Notes: generated by a model from the letters alone, not told the origin. A stretch of 64,000 nt of DNA from a bacterium (GCA_905221345.1 CAJNCW010000001.1:186001-250000); one strand, 5' to 3'. Numbered from the stretch's first letter, positions 37,507-46,676 are shown. A program made the numbers and translations.

Positions 37507-37739
37507 AAATTAATGAATTGAATTCATATCTTAAAAGTAAAGGAGTACCAGAAGATAGTTACTCAATCAATGAAGTAAATGATGAATCATTATGTATTAT
37601 TGAAGAAAATAAAAAATGGCATATATTCTATTCTGAAAGAGGATTGAGAACCGAAGAATATTGTTACCAAGATGAACATTTGGCAATTCTATATTATATA
37701 AATCGGTTATCAAAAATGTTAAAATTTTCTTTTGAATGA
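37500..37739 (+). CDS. Imm59-like immunity protein of the TNT toxin
   Basis: A 79-residue protein whose ATG overlaps the toxin stop (ATGTTAA). INELNSYLKSKGVPEDSYSI and KKWHIFYSERGLRTEEYCYQ fit the Imm59 pattern (WxVYYSERG). TNT pairing is inferred from the overlap. Confidence 0.55.
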   Translation: MLKINELNSYLKSKGVPEDSYSINEVNDESLCIIEENKKWHIFYSERGLRTEEYCYQDEHLAILYYINRLSKMLKFSFE

Positions 37740-37749
37740 AAAAAAGTAA

Positions 37750-38254
37750 ACCGTCAACAAACCCACTACTTCCACTGCGACCAAACCGGCATCCCACAGG
37801 AGATGACCGACATCCATGGTAATCTCTTATGGTACGGCGAATACACCGCCTGGGGCCGTCTGAAAAAGGTCGGGCGGTTTCTGAATCAGGATCCGATTGG
37901 ATTGTGGTGTGGGTAGAATCTGTATCAGTTTGCGCTGAATACGCAGGCGTGGATAGATGTTTTGGGGCTTGATAAAAAAAGTCCTTTAGGCAATGGTAAT
38001 CTCGGCAGTACTAGAGCAAACTCACAACAGCTTGGTAGAAATATGGCATTGGAAGGTCGGCCAGTTACGTCAGGCCAAGCTGCAGGTCATCCTCGCCCTC
38101 ATAATGAAATGCATAATAGAAAATTTCATGAAAAGGTATGAGATAGATTAAAAAATATAGTAGAAACTATGAAGAATAGAGAACGTAGAAAAAAGCAATT
38201 AGACGTGCTTTGAGACGTGCCCTAAGTCAGATTGGTAAAAAATGTAATACTTAA
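37750..38254 (+). pseudogene. Rhs fragment with decayed toxin tip
   Basis: [34 protein letters not shown], a deletion of about 110 bases, then [23 protein letters not shown]. The tip has NLGSTRANSQQLGRNMALEG, RPVTSGQAAGHPRPHNEMHN, a stop and a frameshift, then RRALRRALSQIGKKCNT-stop. Confidence 0.6.
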
Positions 38255-38266
38255 GGATTTAGCAAG

Positions 38267-38824
38267 ATGAATTATTCTAATGATATATTTGAAAACTTAG
38301 TTGCTACAATCGAAGAAGCAACATGTCAGGCGGCTATAGATTTGTTCAATTCGACAAATGAAACTTTTTACTTCTTCGTGTTAAGTACCACAGGAGAGGC
38401 ACTGAGTCCTTTTGTGAGTGCTTGGTCATATGAAGCACTAAAAGAACAAAGCATTGCTCAAAATTGGGATGCTTACGATATTGCAGATTTTAAATGGTCT
38501 TCGATAGGTAGTCCTTACTTAGAGTTTGGCTCACAATATTTTCATCAAGTAAACCAAGCTTTCTTAGATCGTATTGATATTTACTCATTAAAAACAGAAG
38601 AAGAATATGAAAAAGAATTTAATTTCCGGATTAATGCGATGGAGGAAGCACTTCATCGGTGTGACATGAAGGGAATATTCTCCTTAAATCAAGCTCGTTC
38701 AGAAATTATGATTAATGTTGAAATATTACCACCTGATTATACAAATACTATTCGTGCGAAAAAATTAAATCCTATTGAATCAATCCAAATTTGGTTAAAA
38801 GAAGCTTCTGAAACTGTAGAATAA
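38267..38824 (+). CDS. DUF4303 immunity protein
   Basis: A 185-residue protein. ETFYFFVLSTTGEALSPFVS, DFKWSSIGSPYLEFG and the long helical C-terminal half fit DUF4303. A second, divergent member is at 39934. Confidence 0.7.
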   Translation: MNYSNDIFENLVATIEEATCQAAIDLFNSTNETFYFFVLSTTGEALSPFVSAWSYEALKEQSIAQNWDAYDIADFKWSSIGSPYLEFGSQYFHQVNQAFLDRIDIYSLKTEEEYEKEFNFRINAMEEALHRCDMKGIFSLNQARSEIMINVEILPPDYTNTIRAKKLNPIESIQIWLKEASETVE

Positions 38825-38844
38825 TTAAATTTTCTTGATAGTAA

Positions 38845-39024
38845 GCAAGCCGTAGCGCCACACAAACCTTCAATTCTGATGTTAGGTGTGCGCGGTTTCG
38901 CCTACCGCAACCATATCATAGTCGAACACAGCCAGCCCGACGGCGTGTACGAGATTTACAAGAACGGTTAAAAAACGTTTGAGTAAGTCCATATCTGTTG
39001 GAGGATGTTCATATACCAACTCGC
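38845..39024 (+). pseudogene. Intercassette repeat and toxin tail
   Basis: GCAAGCCGTAGCGCCACAC repeat, then NHIIVEHSQPDGVYEIYKNG and, in another frame, KKRLSKSISVGGCSYTNSPK RLD-stop. The latter also lies before the gene at 3396. Confidence 0.5.
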
Positions 39025-39050
39025 CCAAACGATTAGATTAGGAGGATTTT

Positions 39051-39680
39051 ATGAAAAAATTACTAGTATGGGGATATGCCCTACAAAACATGGATAAAGC
39101 AGCAAAAATGGGGTTACCACGTGTAAGTAGTGGTGTTCTAGGTATATCAGAGAAGTTTAACCCTAAAAAAACGCATCCTGATTTTGACTTTCAATGGAGT
39201 TGGTTCGTAAAGGGACAAGAAATTCCTCCAATGCCTGAAAAGGTTTATGTCTGCTTAAAGAAAGCAAGAGGTGTTACTTTTGATTTTCTTCCATATAATG
39301 ATTTCTTTATCATGTCAGCGCGTTTTTTGGAATTTATTAAAAAATACGGGTTTGATCATGATTTTGGAATGAGTAAAGCAATTATTGTCAATACAAAAGG
39401 GGAGTTATTGACGAACGAAGTCTATTATTTAGTAAGAATAGTTGATTGGGAAATTCAGGATGAAATTGTTTACCCAGATTTAGCATTAGATGAAGATAAT
39501 TTTTCACTGGAGGCATATACTAATTCAGATAAAGATATTTTATTGTCTACCAATTATAATTATTCAGGAGCATTCATGGTGTCAGAAAATTTAAAAGAAA
39601 AAATATTGGAAAACTTTTCTTTGCCTTTTCTTTATTCTTTGGAAGACTGGAAGGAATTAAATAATTCAGACTTTTTTTAG
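39051..39680 (+). CDS. Putative immunity protein, intact paralogue of the first array gene
   Basis: A 209-residue protein behind TTAGGAGG. Nearly identical to 3396-4040 up to the last 15 residues, but with TGG at codon 7. Contains DFQWSWFVKGQEIPPMPEK and TLKEW/SLEDWKE-like ends. Family not recognised; two copies show that it is a mobile cassette unit. Confidence 0.65.
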   Translation: MKKLLVWGYALQNMDKAAKMGLPRVSSGVLGISEKFNPKKTHPDFDFQWSWFVKGQEIPPMPEKVYVCLKKARGVTFDFLPYNDFFIMSARFLEFIKKYGFDHDFGMSKAIIVNTKGELLTNEVYYLVRIVDWEIQDEIVYPDLALDEDNFSLEAYTNSDKDILLSTNYNYSGAFMVSENLKEKILENFSLPFLYSLEDWKELNNSDFF

Positions 39681-39793
39681 GATTAATATAAATCAAAGAA
39701 GTGTTGGATATACTTTTTCCATCCCAACATCTACTCCCTCTCCCGTTGGAGAAGGCTGATAAGAGGGTAACAAGATGGATGAAATGACGTCTA

Positions 39794-39889
39794 ATGAACA
39801 AAGCTCAAGCAGATAGATATATGAGCAAGCAATTAACTAGAATTGGTGGTAAGTTTTTTGGAAAATACGGGTCACGTAGAAAATATTAA
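39794..39889 (+). pseudogene. Toxin C-terminal remnant
   Basis: NKAQADRYMSKQLTRIGGKF, FGKYGSRRKY-stop. Basic tail 45 bases before the DUF4303 gene. Confidence 0.45.
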
Positions 39890-39933
39890 TAGAGAATGAT
39901 TGATGTCAAAATTTCTATGAAAGGAAAATCAAA

Positions 39934-40497
39934 ATGAATATTTTAAGTAATTCTATAATTCAAGATTTAATTCAAAATGTATATAAAGGAGTTACAGATA
40001 CATTTAACTATGTATTAGAGAGATATAATTCTAATGATGTTTTTGCTTACTCATTATATATTGATGACTATTGCTCATATCTGGGTTGGGCTGCTAACAC
40101 TATTTCTCACTACGAAATAGAAAAAGTAAACTACCCAAAAGAAGATCAGCCTTTTATTAAATGGTATTACCCTCAATTTGCAATAGGACTTGGAGAGGTT
40201 CCTGAGAAAATAGATAGTGTATTTAGTAATGAGATTCAAAATATTCTTATTACTGCAAATGAATCAATAACAGAAGATAGTTTTGAGCAATATCAGTCAG
40301 AAGTATATGATTCAATTATAGAAGGATTTAAAAAAGCGATAGCTAGTGTAGATAAGGAAAAAACAAAAAATATAATATTTTTTGTGTCTATTGTAGATAG
40401 TGATAATGCTGAAATTATGGAAAATTATTCTGCTGAACAACTAAATTCATATGATAAATTTCTTACGTTCAAAAATAGATTTCAAAGCAAGCCGTAA
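39934..40497 (+). CDS. DUF4303 immunity protein (divergent second member)
   Basis: A 187-residue protein with AAAGGAAAAT before the ATG. VFAYSLYIDDYCSYLGWAAN, FIKWYYPQFAIGLGEVPEK and NIIFFVSIVDSDNAEIMENY fit DUF4303. The intercassette repeat begins inside its last codons (FQSKP = TTTCAAAGCAAGCCG), so the original C-terminus has been replaced by repeat sequence. Confidence 0.65.
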   Translation: MNILSNSIIQDLIQNVYKGVTDTFNYVLERYNSNDVFAYSLYIDDYCSYLGWAANTISHYEIEKVNYPKEDQPFIKWYYPQFAIGLGEVPEKIDSVFSNEIQNILITANESITEDSFEQYQSEVYDSIIEGFKKAIASVDKEKTKNIIFFVSIVDSDNAEIMENYSAEQLNSYDKFLTFKNRFQSKP

Positions 40498-40569
40498 CCC
40501 GTATGAAAGCTCCAATCCCGACGTAAAGTCTTCGCGGTACGCACGCGCTTCTGCTTCTCAGACAGCCTC

Positions 40570-41455
40570 GAAGAGGAAGCTGGATTCGTGCCATTTACTG
40601 CAAGAAATCCAACCGGACGGCAGATATACCTATATCTACACCAATTTGGATTCCTACGAGCCTTTAGCACAGGTTTGCGATTGGACAACCGAAGACGGAG
40701 AAGGCGTCCAACAAGCCCACTACTTCCACTGCGACAAAATCGGCATCCCGCGCGAGATGACCGATAAGGACAGCAATCTGTTGTGGTACGGCGAATACAC
40801 CGCCTGGGAGCATCTGAAAGAGGAAACCAAGGTAACGGATAGTGCTTACCAACCCTTCCGCTTGTAAAACCAGTATGCCGTCCGTGAGACCGGACTGCAT
40901 TACAACTTCTTCAGGTATAACGATCCTGATGCGGGGCGGTTTGTTAATCAGGATCCGATCAAATTAAAGGGTGGGAATAATCTTTATCAATTTGCGCCGA
41001 ACGTGCAGGGATGGGTTGATATTTTTGGTTTATATAATGCTCAGAAATGTGCATCAATTGCAGCTAAAATAGAAAATCTTAAATACGAAATATATGTAAA
41101 ACGTATTCCCGCACTTGAGAGTAATCCAAATAATTTACCGTGGCGAATTGGTCCAGGAGAAGCTCTTAGAGATACTGTCCGAGGTCATGTAAAGCTACTA
41201 AATGCTGCGTATAGTAAACTAGCTAAAGCCGAAAAAGAGTGGGTAGATAATGGTTGCGACAAACCACCTACTCCTTCTTCTCCCGTAACAAAATACACTA
41301 ATTGCTCCACTGAATACAAAACATCTACTAATAATGATGCTTTAACAGCAATCGCCCTTGTTGGAACTGTTGTGCTAGTTAGTGTTTGTATATATTCAAC
41401 GGCGGGAGTATGTGGTGCTTTTGTGGTAGGAGGAAGTCTTGTAGGAGCAATGTGA
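40570..41455 (+). pseudogene. Rhs end with toxin tip, one in-frame stop
   Basis: [60 protein letters not shown], then TAA 40865-40867 for Gln in RL-stop-NQYAVRETG. The same frame goes on through [19 protein letters not shown] to a tip (41030-41455) with RIPALESNPNNLPWRIGPGE, TVRGHVKLLNAAYSKLAKAE and a glycine-rich hydrophobic end (AIALVGTVVLVSVCIYSTAG). The end could insert in a membrane. Activity unknown. Confidence 0.6.
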
Positions 41456-41486
41456 ATTTTAATATTGATATAGGAGCATGATAATT

Positions 41487-42023
41487 ATGCGCAATAGTGA
41501 TTTTTATATACAAAATATGATTGAATCTTCTTTAGAACAAGAAGATTTCAGTCAAATAATTATACTACTAGATTCGCTACCATCTAAAAAAATACGTAGA
41601 GCATTGTATTTATTATCAGAAATATTCCCAAATAAAATAGAAATTACTGAGAATGAATTTAAATTTATTAAATATATATTATCCAATAATAAATTTATAG
41701 TAGTTCAAAGCATCTCTGATTTTCTGAGAGCAATATCTATACTTAACTTTAATGACCTACAAAAACAGGAAATTGCTGATTTGATTTTTCAAAATCTAAA
41801 TATTTTAAGCAAAAATTGTGATTTTGAGTTAAATGTACTAATAACAAAATTAATAGAACCCAATAAATTTTTTATGCTAATTGAGAAAATTAAAAATAAT
41901 TTAGATGATTATTCAAGAAAATATTTATTAGATTTTATTTTTTATGAGAAAGAATATCTTGAAAATAGCTTTAATGAAGATGAAATAAATGATTTCATAA
42001 AATTTTTGAGCTACCCTAGATAA
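41487..42023 (+). CDS. Putative helical immunity protein
   Basis: A 178-residue protein of repeated helices (DFSQIIILLDSLPSKKIRRA; SISDFLRAISILNFNDLQKQ), HEAT-like in appearance. ATG 41487 has the right distance from TAGGAG; ATG 41478 is too close. Confidence 0.55.
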   Translation: MRNSDFYIQNMIESSLEQEDFSQIIILLDSLPSKKIRRALYLLSEIFPNKIEITENEFKFIKYILSNNKFIVVQSISDFLRAISILNFNDLQKQEIADLIFQNLNILSKNCDFELNVLITKLIEPNKFFMLIEKIKNNLDDYSRKYLLDFIFYEKEYLENSFNEDEINDFIKFLSYPR

Positions 42024-42189
42024 AATAGCAAGCCGTAGCCTGCATGAATTTTCAAAAACACAGGTATGGTACGGCGAATACACCGCCTGGGGGCGTCTGA
42101 AAAAAGATGAGTGGGTTTATAAGAACTCACATCCCAAGAGGTCCTTATAAAAAATTCATCTCAGGGATAACTATAACATCCATCTAATA

Positions 42190-42396
42190 TAAAAAATCGC
42201 CTTATATTCTTCTTGTTATTGAGGATATTGATGCCTTTAAAACTGGAGTTATTAACCTCTTTCATAACTTACTTGATCCTGATAAAAAGTACCTGATTTA
42301 TCGTGATTTTATCAAAACATATCGCAATATGACTCCGATTGAAAAAATTGAATTTTTCAAAAAGAGGACCGTCGAGGAAATCGCAGCTAAAAAATA
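42190..42396 (+). pseudogene. 3' fragment of an unknown gene
   Basis: An open frame without start: PYILLVIEDIDAFKTGVINL, FHNLLDPDKKYLIYRDFIKT, YRNMTPIEKIEFFKKRTVEE, IAAKK-stop. It follows an abruptly ended Rhs scrap ([18 protein letters not shown], 42066-42125) and has no similarity to the cassette genes around it. With the toxin-antitoxin pair it forms a patch of different origin. Confidence 0.4.
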
Positions 42397-42430
42397 AGCT
42401 GTGGTATATATTTAGTGATGAGGCAACGCT

Positions 42431-42535
42431 ATGAGAAAAACACTTTTTGGTTGGAGGCTTGCATTTTCTGTATTATGCTTTCTTGACCGCTCAGTACGTC
42501 AGTCAACTAAAGTACTACGACGTCTATTGAAATAA
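42431..42535 (+). other. Small open reading frame, 34 codons
   Basis: MRKTLFGWRLAFSVLCFLDR and so on to TAA 42533. No strong ribosome binding site. May be chance; listed because it lies directly before an intrinsic terminator. Confidence 0.2.
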
Positions 42536-42538
42536 CTT

Positions 42539-42569
42539 AGTTCTGTCATCAAACAGAACTTTTTTTTTT
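42539..42569 (+). terminator. Intrinsic terminator before the toxin-antitoxin pair
   Basis: AGTTCTGT / ACAGAACT stem with a six-base loop and nine T. This is a classical low-GC terminator, unlike the DUS hairpins of the array. Confidence 0.85.
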
Positions 42570-42596
42570 GATTAAAATCTATATCTAATATATAAT
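42568..42596 (+). promoter_or_regulatory. Promoter of the relB-like operon
   Basis: TTGATT, 17-base spacer, TATAAT. Downstream TCTATAACGTATAGA (42600-42614) is an imperfect palindrome and a possible operator for the antitoxin. Confidence 0.65.
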
Positions 42597-42627
42597 CAAT
42601 CTATAACGTATAGAACGGAGCTATATC

Positions 42628-42912
42628 ATGGCTATAACTTTATCGAAACAATACAATTTTAAACTGAATGAAGCCACTATGGAACAAGCTCGAAAAATTA
42701 TCAAGGAAAAGGGCATGACAATGACAGATGCTATTTCTTTATTTGTGGAGCAGATAGTCCTGGAGCAAGATTTGCCTATTAAGACGGCCGAAGATCTACA
42801 TAGAGAACAGTTAATTGAAGAATTACAAGCCCAATCTGATCGTGCCTTGAGAGAATACGAGGCAGGCGAAGGAACTTCCCTAGACGATATGAGGGTACGT
42901 TATGGCTTATAA
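42628..42912 (+). CDS. RelB/DinJ-family antitoxin
   Basis: A 94-residue protein: LSKQYNFKLNEATMEQARKI, KEKGMTMTDAISLFVEQIVL, with the typical ribbon-helix-helix N-terminus that binds its own operator and an acidic C-terminal tail that wraps the toxin. CGGAGC is the ribosome binding site. Overlaps the toxin ATG by 11 bases. The family is common in streptococci. Confidence 0.82.
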   Translation: MAITLSKQYNFKLNEATMEQARKIIKEKGMTMTDAISLFVEQIVLEQDLPIKTAEDLHREQLIEELQAQSDRALREYEAGEGTSLDDMRVRYGL

Positions 42913-43198
42913 AGTGATTGCTTCAAAAGAGGTCGAGGAAGCTATCGACAATATACACGACTATATAGCTAAGGTACTTCTATCCCCTCAATCCACCAAA
43001 AATACTGTGGCTAAAATCTTAGACAGCTTAAAAAGTTTAGAGATTTTTCCTGAAGCATGATTTGACGCTGATGAGAAAATCGGAGTAAAGATTAACAGCA
43101 AGTATCCCTCACGAGGAAAAATTATAGACCAATATGTTTTGCTTTACTTCATTGACCAAAACCGAAACACTTTTTTTATCTCACCTATTCCACACTAA
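42902..43198 (+). pseudogene. RelE/ParE-family toxin, one in-frame stop
   Basis: MAYKVIASKEVEEAIDNIHD, YIAKVLLSPQSTKNTVAKIL, LKSLEIFPEA then TGA (43058-43060), then in the same frame GVKINSKYPSRGKIIDQYVL, LYFIDQNRNTFFISPIPH. Fold and size match RelE/ParE toxins. The lone nonsense codon disarms it while the antitoxin stays intact. Confidence 0.75.
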
Positions 43199-43444
43199 AA
43201 GTGACTACGTCACTTTGTTACAAAAAGACAATAAAAAAAGGCCAAATACTTGAGACAACTTTCTTAAGTTTATAAGCTCCGAAACCTTAATTTTTGGTAC
43301 CTTTTTGCTACCGTCTTGTTTTAACAATACGATATATATATAATATTTTACAGCTATATCCCCTTTAGAAACGTGATTTAATAAAGATTTAAACACTATA
43401 GAGTATATCTTTGTAAAATACGGTTTAAAATTGGAGCAAGTAAA
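43199..43444. other. Gene-free stretch
   Basis: AT-rich; no Rhs or repeat motif and no convincing gene. TATACAATAT-like sequences occur but I cannot define a promoter. Confidence 0.4.
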
Positions 43445-43828
43445 ATGAAAAAGTTACTGATTGGAATGATTGGAACTGTTTTGCTTTTGACAGGAGCTTT
43501 AAAAATGTCACAACCACTTACAAAAAATCCTCAATATAATGATTTGACCGTTAGATACTATTTAGGAATGACTTTCCCTAAGTATAACCATCCTGCAAAA
43601 TTGTATGATAAAATCAATTTAGATAAGGTAGACAATATCCGAAAAAGCAAAGAGACTATATCTTATTATATTGGGTTTTATAAAGATGGAAATTTAATTA
43701 AATTTGAGAAATATAGTAATGATAATAAAGTAATGGATTTTGCTTATGAATATGATGAGATGGGAAATCTAATCAAAATTTATAAAAATAACATTGAGGC
43801 AGGAAAACCGATCCAAAAGAGAATGTAG
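43445..43828 (+). CDS. Small secreted protein with YD-like segment
   Basis: A 127-residue protein with an N-terminal signal sequence (MKKLLIGMIGTVLLLTGALK) and no lipobox cysteine. The C-terminal part, FYKDGNLIKFEKYSNDNKVM and YEYDEMGNLIKIYKNN, resembles YD or MORN-like repeats. GGAGCAAG precedes the ATG. Role unknown; an exported immunity protein is one option. Confidence 0.5.
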   Translation: MKKLLIGMIGTVLLLTGALKMSQPLTKNPQYNDLTVRYYLGMTFPKYNHPAKLYDKINLDKVDNIRKSKETISYYIGFYKDGNLIKFEKYSNDNKVMDFAYEYDEMGNLIKIYKNNIEAGKPIQKRM

Positions 43829-43871
43829 AAGAAAAAAACTGGTGCTTGTTAAATTGTTAAAGGAGATTGTT

Positions 43872-44354
43872 ATGCTTAGTTTTTATGATTGCGATAAAAA
43901 TTTATCTGAAAATGATTTCAATGAGGTTGAAAAAAAATTAGAAGTATCTTTTCCAGCTTCATTCAAGTCGCATTACTTCAAATGGAATGGAGGTACTCCC
44001 ACTCTTTCTTGTTTTGTCAATGATACTATCGATTTTGACTATATTGAAATTCGCGACTTCATTCCAATGAAATATTCTAAGCAGTTTGAGGATGATCCAG
44101 ATTTTACATTGGAAGGAAGAGCTATAAATGAATGGAAAGTTAATGAGTTACCTATAAATCTGATTCCTTTTGCTTTTGATTGGGGAGGAAATTACATCTG
44201 TTTAGAAAAAAATAGTTGGCAAATTATTTATTATGTAAGGGATGTATGGAGTGAAAATATATCAAGAGAAGCTAATTTTAAAAAAAATTCAATTATTATT
44301 GCGAAATCATTTGAGGAGTTTTTAAATTATTTAGAAGAAAATCCTGATGATTGA
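43872..44354 (+). CDS. SUKH-family immunity protein
   Basis: A 160-residue protein. NEVEKKLEVSFPASFKSHYF, KWNGGTPTLSCFVNDTIDFD, IPFAFDWGGNYICLEKNSWQ and IIAKSFEEFLNYLEE are standard SMI1/KNR4 features. ATG 43872 has AAAGGAG upstream; the longer frame from 43794 is not supported. Confidence 0.8.
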   Translation: MLSFYDCDKNLSENDFNEVEKKLEVSFPASFKSHYFKWNGGTPTLSCFVNDTIDFDYIEIRDFIPMKYSKQFEDDPDFTLEGRAINEWKVNELPINLIPFAFDWGGNYICLEKNSWQIIYYVRDVWSENISREANFKKNSIIIAKSFEEFLNYLEENPDD

Positions 44355-44387
44355 TAAACTGGCGTAGCGTCGTATACATATAGTAAG

Positions 44388-44575
44388 TGTAATAAGCCAT
44401 AGCTCACATGAAACCTTCAATCTTGAAGAAGGATATGTGCAGCTAGCCATAGCCCACTACTTCCACTACGACCAAATCGGCATCCCAAGAGTTAACCGAT
44501 AAAGACGCCAACCTCTTGTGGTTCGGCAACTACACCGGGCTGGGGTTGTCTGAAATATTTCTTCCCTAACAATCT
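44388..44575 (+). repeat. Degenerate intercassette repeat, Rhs scrap and boxA-like motif
   Basis: TAAGCCATAGCTCACATGAA (44388 onward), then HYFHYDQIGIPR and FGNYTGLG in broken frames, TTGTCTGAAATATT and CTTCCCTAACAATCT (44561-44575), the same order as at 29499. Confidence 0.5.
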
Positions 44576-44591
44576 AAGCCAAAACCGCCTA

Positions 44592-45127
44592 CGAATACGG
44601 CCAAGACTGTCATACTCAAAAAATACAAGAATGTAAAAACAGATTAAACAATCTAAAAAAGAGCATAAAGAAAATTGTGTCACGAGTATTAAATAAAATC
44701 CAGATATTAAATTTATCAACTTAGAACTATAGGTATTGTTAATGGAAAAAGAATTATTAAGTATTTTAAAAAATATGAAACGCATCCTGATTTTTTGGGT
44801 GACACTATTGAAGATGTAAATCAAGTAGGTGGTATGGATAATACAGTTTTACATATTGCAGCCAGAAATAATTCTTTAAATGATGCTCTTGTATTTCTTC
44901 AAAATGGGGCATTGATCGATCTTAAAGGAGACTTAGGATATACCCCCCTACATTATGCATGCATGTTTGGAAATATAGAAATGGTGAAATTACTCCTTGA
45001 TAATGGATCTGATAAAAATATACAAAATGAATTTGGGGAAAATGCTGTTAGAATTGCAATTAACTCATCCAGTGAAAATAAAGAGAAGATAGTTAAACTA
45101 TTAAATAATTTTAAAAAACGTAAATAA
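44592..45127 (+). pseudogene. Toxin tail and ankyrin immunity gene, frameshifted copy
   Basis: Copy of 29552-30075. The tail has gained a stop (LNLST-stop-NYRYC). The ankyrin gene starts at ATG 44742, but its A-run has six instead of seven A (44768-44773), so the frame is lost after nine codons. The remainder is almost identical (LHIAARNNSLNDALVFLQNG; LHYACMFGNIEMVKLLLDNG) and open from TTG 44795. Confidence 0.75.
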
Positions 45128-45227
45128 AAAATAAATTATAAATCAATCTTGGTGGGCTATGGCATGCATGAACCCCCTAATCTTAACGATATGGTATTGA
45201 AGGAAATATGCTTCTATCAAAAAATTT

Positions 45228-45758
45228 ATGGAGGATACTTTTGTGTTCAAATTAAAATTATTTCCCGAGGATTTTTTTAATCTATGTATTAAGCGTAAAG
45301 TAGAAATTAAAAAGTTAGATAAACTTCCTAAACTGGATAATAACTATTTGTTATTTATTGCTAACTATCAGTATGTAGAGATAATACCTGATATTTCTCT
45401 TTTTAATTATGAAGAGGCTTTAAATGAAAATAGATACTTAGAGTGTTATTATCCCGAAATATCAAGGTGTTTTTGGAGTATTGGACAAACAGGACAGGGG
45501 GATGGATGGTTTTTAAATAAAATAGATAATACCATTTTGCATTATAATCATGATACTGGAGAATATACCAAATCTGGATTTACAAATTTAGGGATAGGTT
45601 TCTCACAATTTATCCAGTTGGCTTTCTTATACAGAGATTTAGAACACCTATTAGATGAAGGAGAGACACTAACGGATAATATAAAAACTGAGTTTATAAA
45701 TTCAGTAAATAGTATAAGTAATAATTTATTTAATGTTTATCCATTTAAATATTTTTAA
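45228..45758 (+). CDS. Putative immunity protein (SUKH-like)
   Basis: A 176-residue protein: RYLECYYPEISRCFWSIGQT, GQGDGWFLNKIDNTILHYNH, LGIGFSQFIQLAFLYRDLEH. The layout is SUKH-like. GGAGGATAC lies so close to ATG 45228 that GTG 45243 may be the real start. Confidence 0.5.
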   Translation: MEDTFVFKLKLFPEDFFNLCIKRKVEIKKLDKLPKLDNNYLLFIANYQYVEIIPDISLFNYEEALNENRYLECYYPEISRCFWSIGQTGQGDGWFLNKIDNTILHYNHDTGEYTKSGFTNLGIGFSQFIQLAFLYRDLEHLLDEGETLTDNIKTEFINSVNSISNNLFNVYPFKYF

Positions 45759-45782
45759 TTGGAATATTCAATAAATTTATTA

Positions 45783-46146
45783 AGTAAGCCGTAGTCCGCA
45801 TAAACTTTCAGTCCTGACGTATCATGTAAGTGGAGAACTGAAAGGGAGATACCCTCATGGCGTGCCCTTTAATATGTTTGGATTACCTGATTTTAGTCGT
45901 TATTCAGTGAATAACGTTAATCTTGATAAACCTGTTGGTGATTACCAAGATTTTAAGAAAGCAAATATATTGGCTTTTGGAAAAAATAATCCTTTCGGTG
46001 CAAAGGCTCCTCCAGGTTTTGTATGGCATTCTGATACAGGAGGGGTGATGAAACTGCTTCCTGAAGACATACATAACTCGGTGAAACATACAGGCAGTGC
46101 TGCCCAACATCAAACACGGAAGAGAAAAAGAAAAGGGAAGTGTTAA
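45783..46146 (+). pseudogene. Intercassette repeat and WHH-type nuclease tip with altered active site
   Basis: Short repeat (45783-45826), then an open tip from 45832: GELKGRYPHGVPFNMFGLPD, SVNNVNLDKPVGDYQDFKKA, APPGFVWHSDTGGVMKLLPE, DIHNSVKHTGSAAQHQ, ending RKGKC. The WHH motif has become WHS, so nuclease activity is doubtful. No Rhs end precedes it. Confidence 0.6.
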
Positions 46147-46190
46147 ATAACTTAACCAAGTTAGTAATAAGCAATAGGAGTGATTTAAAA

Positions 46191-46676
46191 GTGAATATTA
46201 AATTTAAAAAATTTGGTTTGAGCCCAGATGACATACAGCAGATGAAAAATTATGGAATTTTGCCAGATAAGAGGACTTTACAAAGTCTAAGTAAAGCATA
46301 TAATTCAATCAACCCTAGCATCGAAGATATTATTGAATTTCAAGATAAATTAGTTTTTAAAGTTGATACAGATTATGTTGATTTTTTGCTTAAAAATAAT
46401 GGAGGAATTCCATCTAAAGTTAGAATAAAAGGAAATAAAATAGTTATTGACCATTTTTTGTCTTTTAGGTCTGATTATAAACTTAACTCACTTATTGATA
46501 TATATCCCGATTTCCAACAATATGGATTACCTATTGCAGAAACTCCTTCTGGCGATAGTATCATTTTGTCTTCAGATGGGAAAATTCGTTTTTTTAATCA
46601 TAATATCGATTCTATTGATGAAGAAGTCGGTGTAGTTGCAAATAATTTTTTAGAATTGCTTGAGAAATTATATTAG
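46191..46676 (+). CDS. SUKH-family immunity protein of the WHH cassette
   Basis: A 161-residue protein from GTG 46191 (VNIKFKKFGLSPDDIQQMKN), preceded by TAGGAG; a GTG at 46140 overlapping the toxin stop is the alternative. DFLLKNNGGIPSKVRIKGNK and GLPIAETPSGDSIILSSDGK are typical SMI1/KNR4 blocks. Confidence 0.75.
   Translation: MNIKFKKFGLSPDDIQQMKNYGILPDKRTLQSLSKAYNSINPSIEDIIEFQDKLVFKVDTDYVDFLLKNNGGIPSKVRIKGNKIVIDHFLSFRSDYKLNSLIDIYPDFQQYGLPIAETPSGDSIILSSDGKIRFFNHNIDSIDEEVGVVANNFLELLEKLY

Noticed and set aside
42431..42535. 34-codon frame as a gene
   Set aside because: No ribosome binding site and no recognisable similarity; kept only as a low-confidence entry.
43445..43828. A complete small Rhs or YD-repeat protein
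   Set aside because: Only one YD-like segment is present and a signal peptide precedes it, so it is described as a small secreted protein of unknown role.
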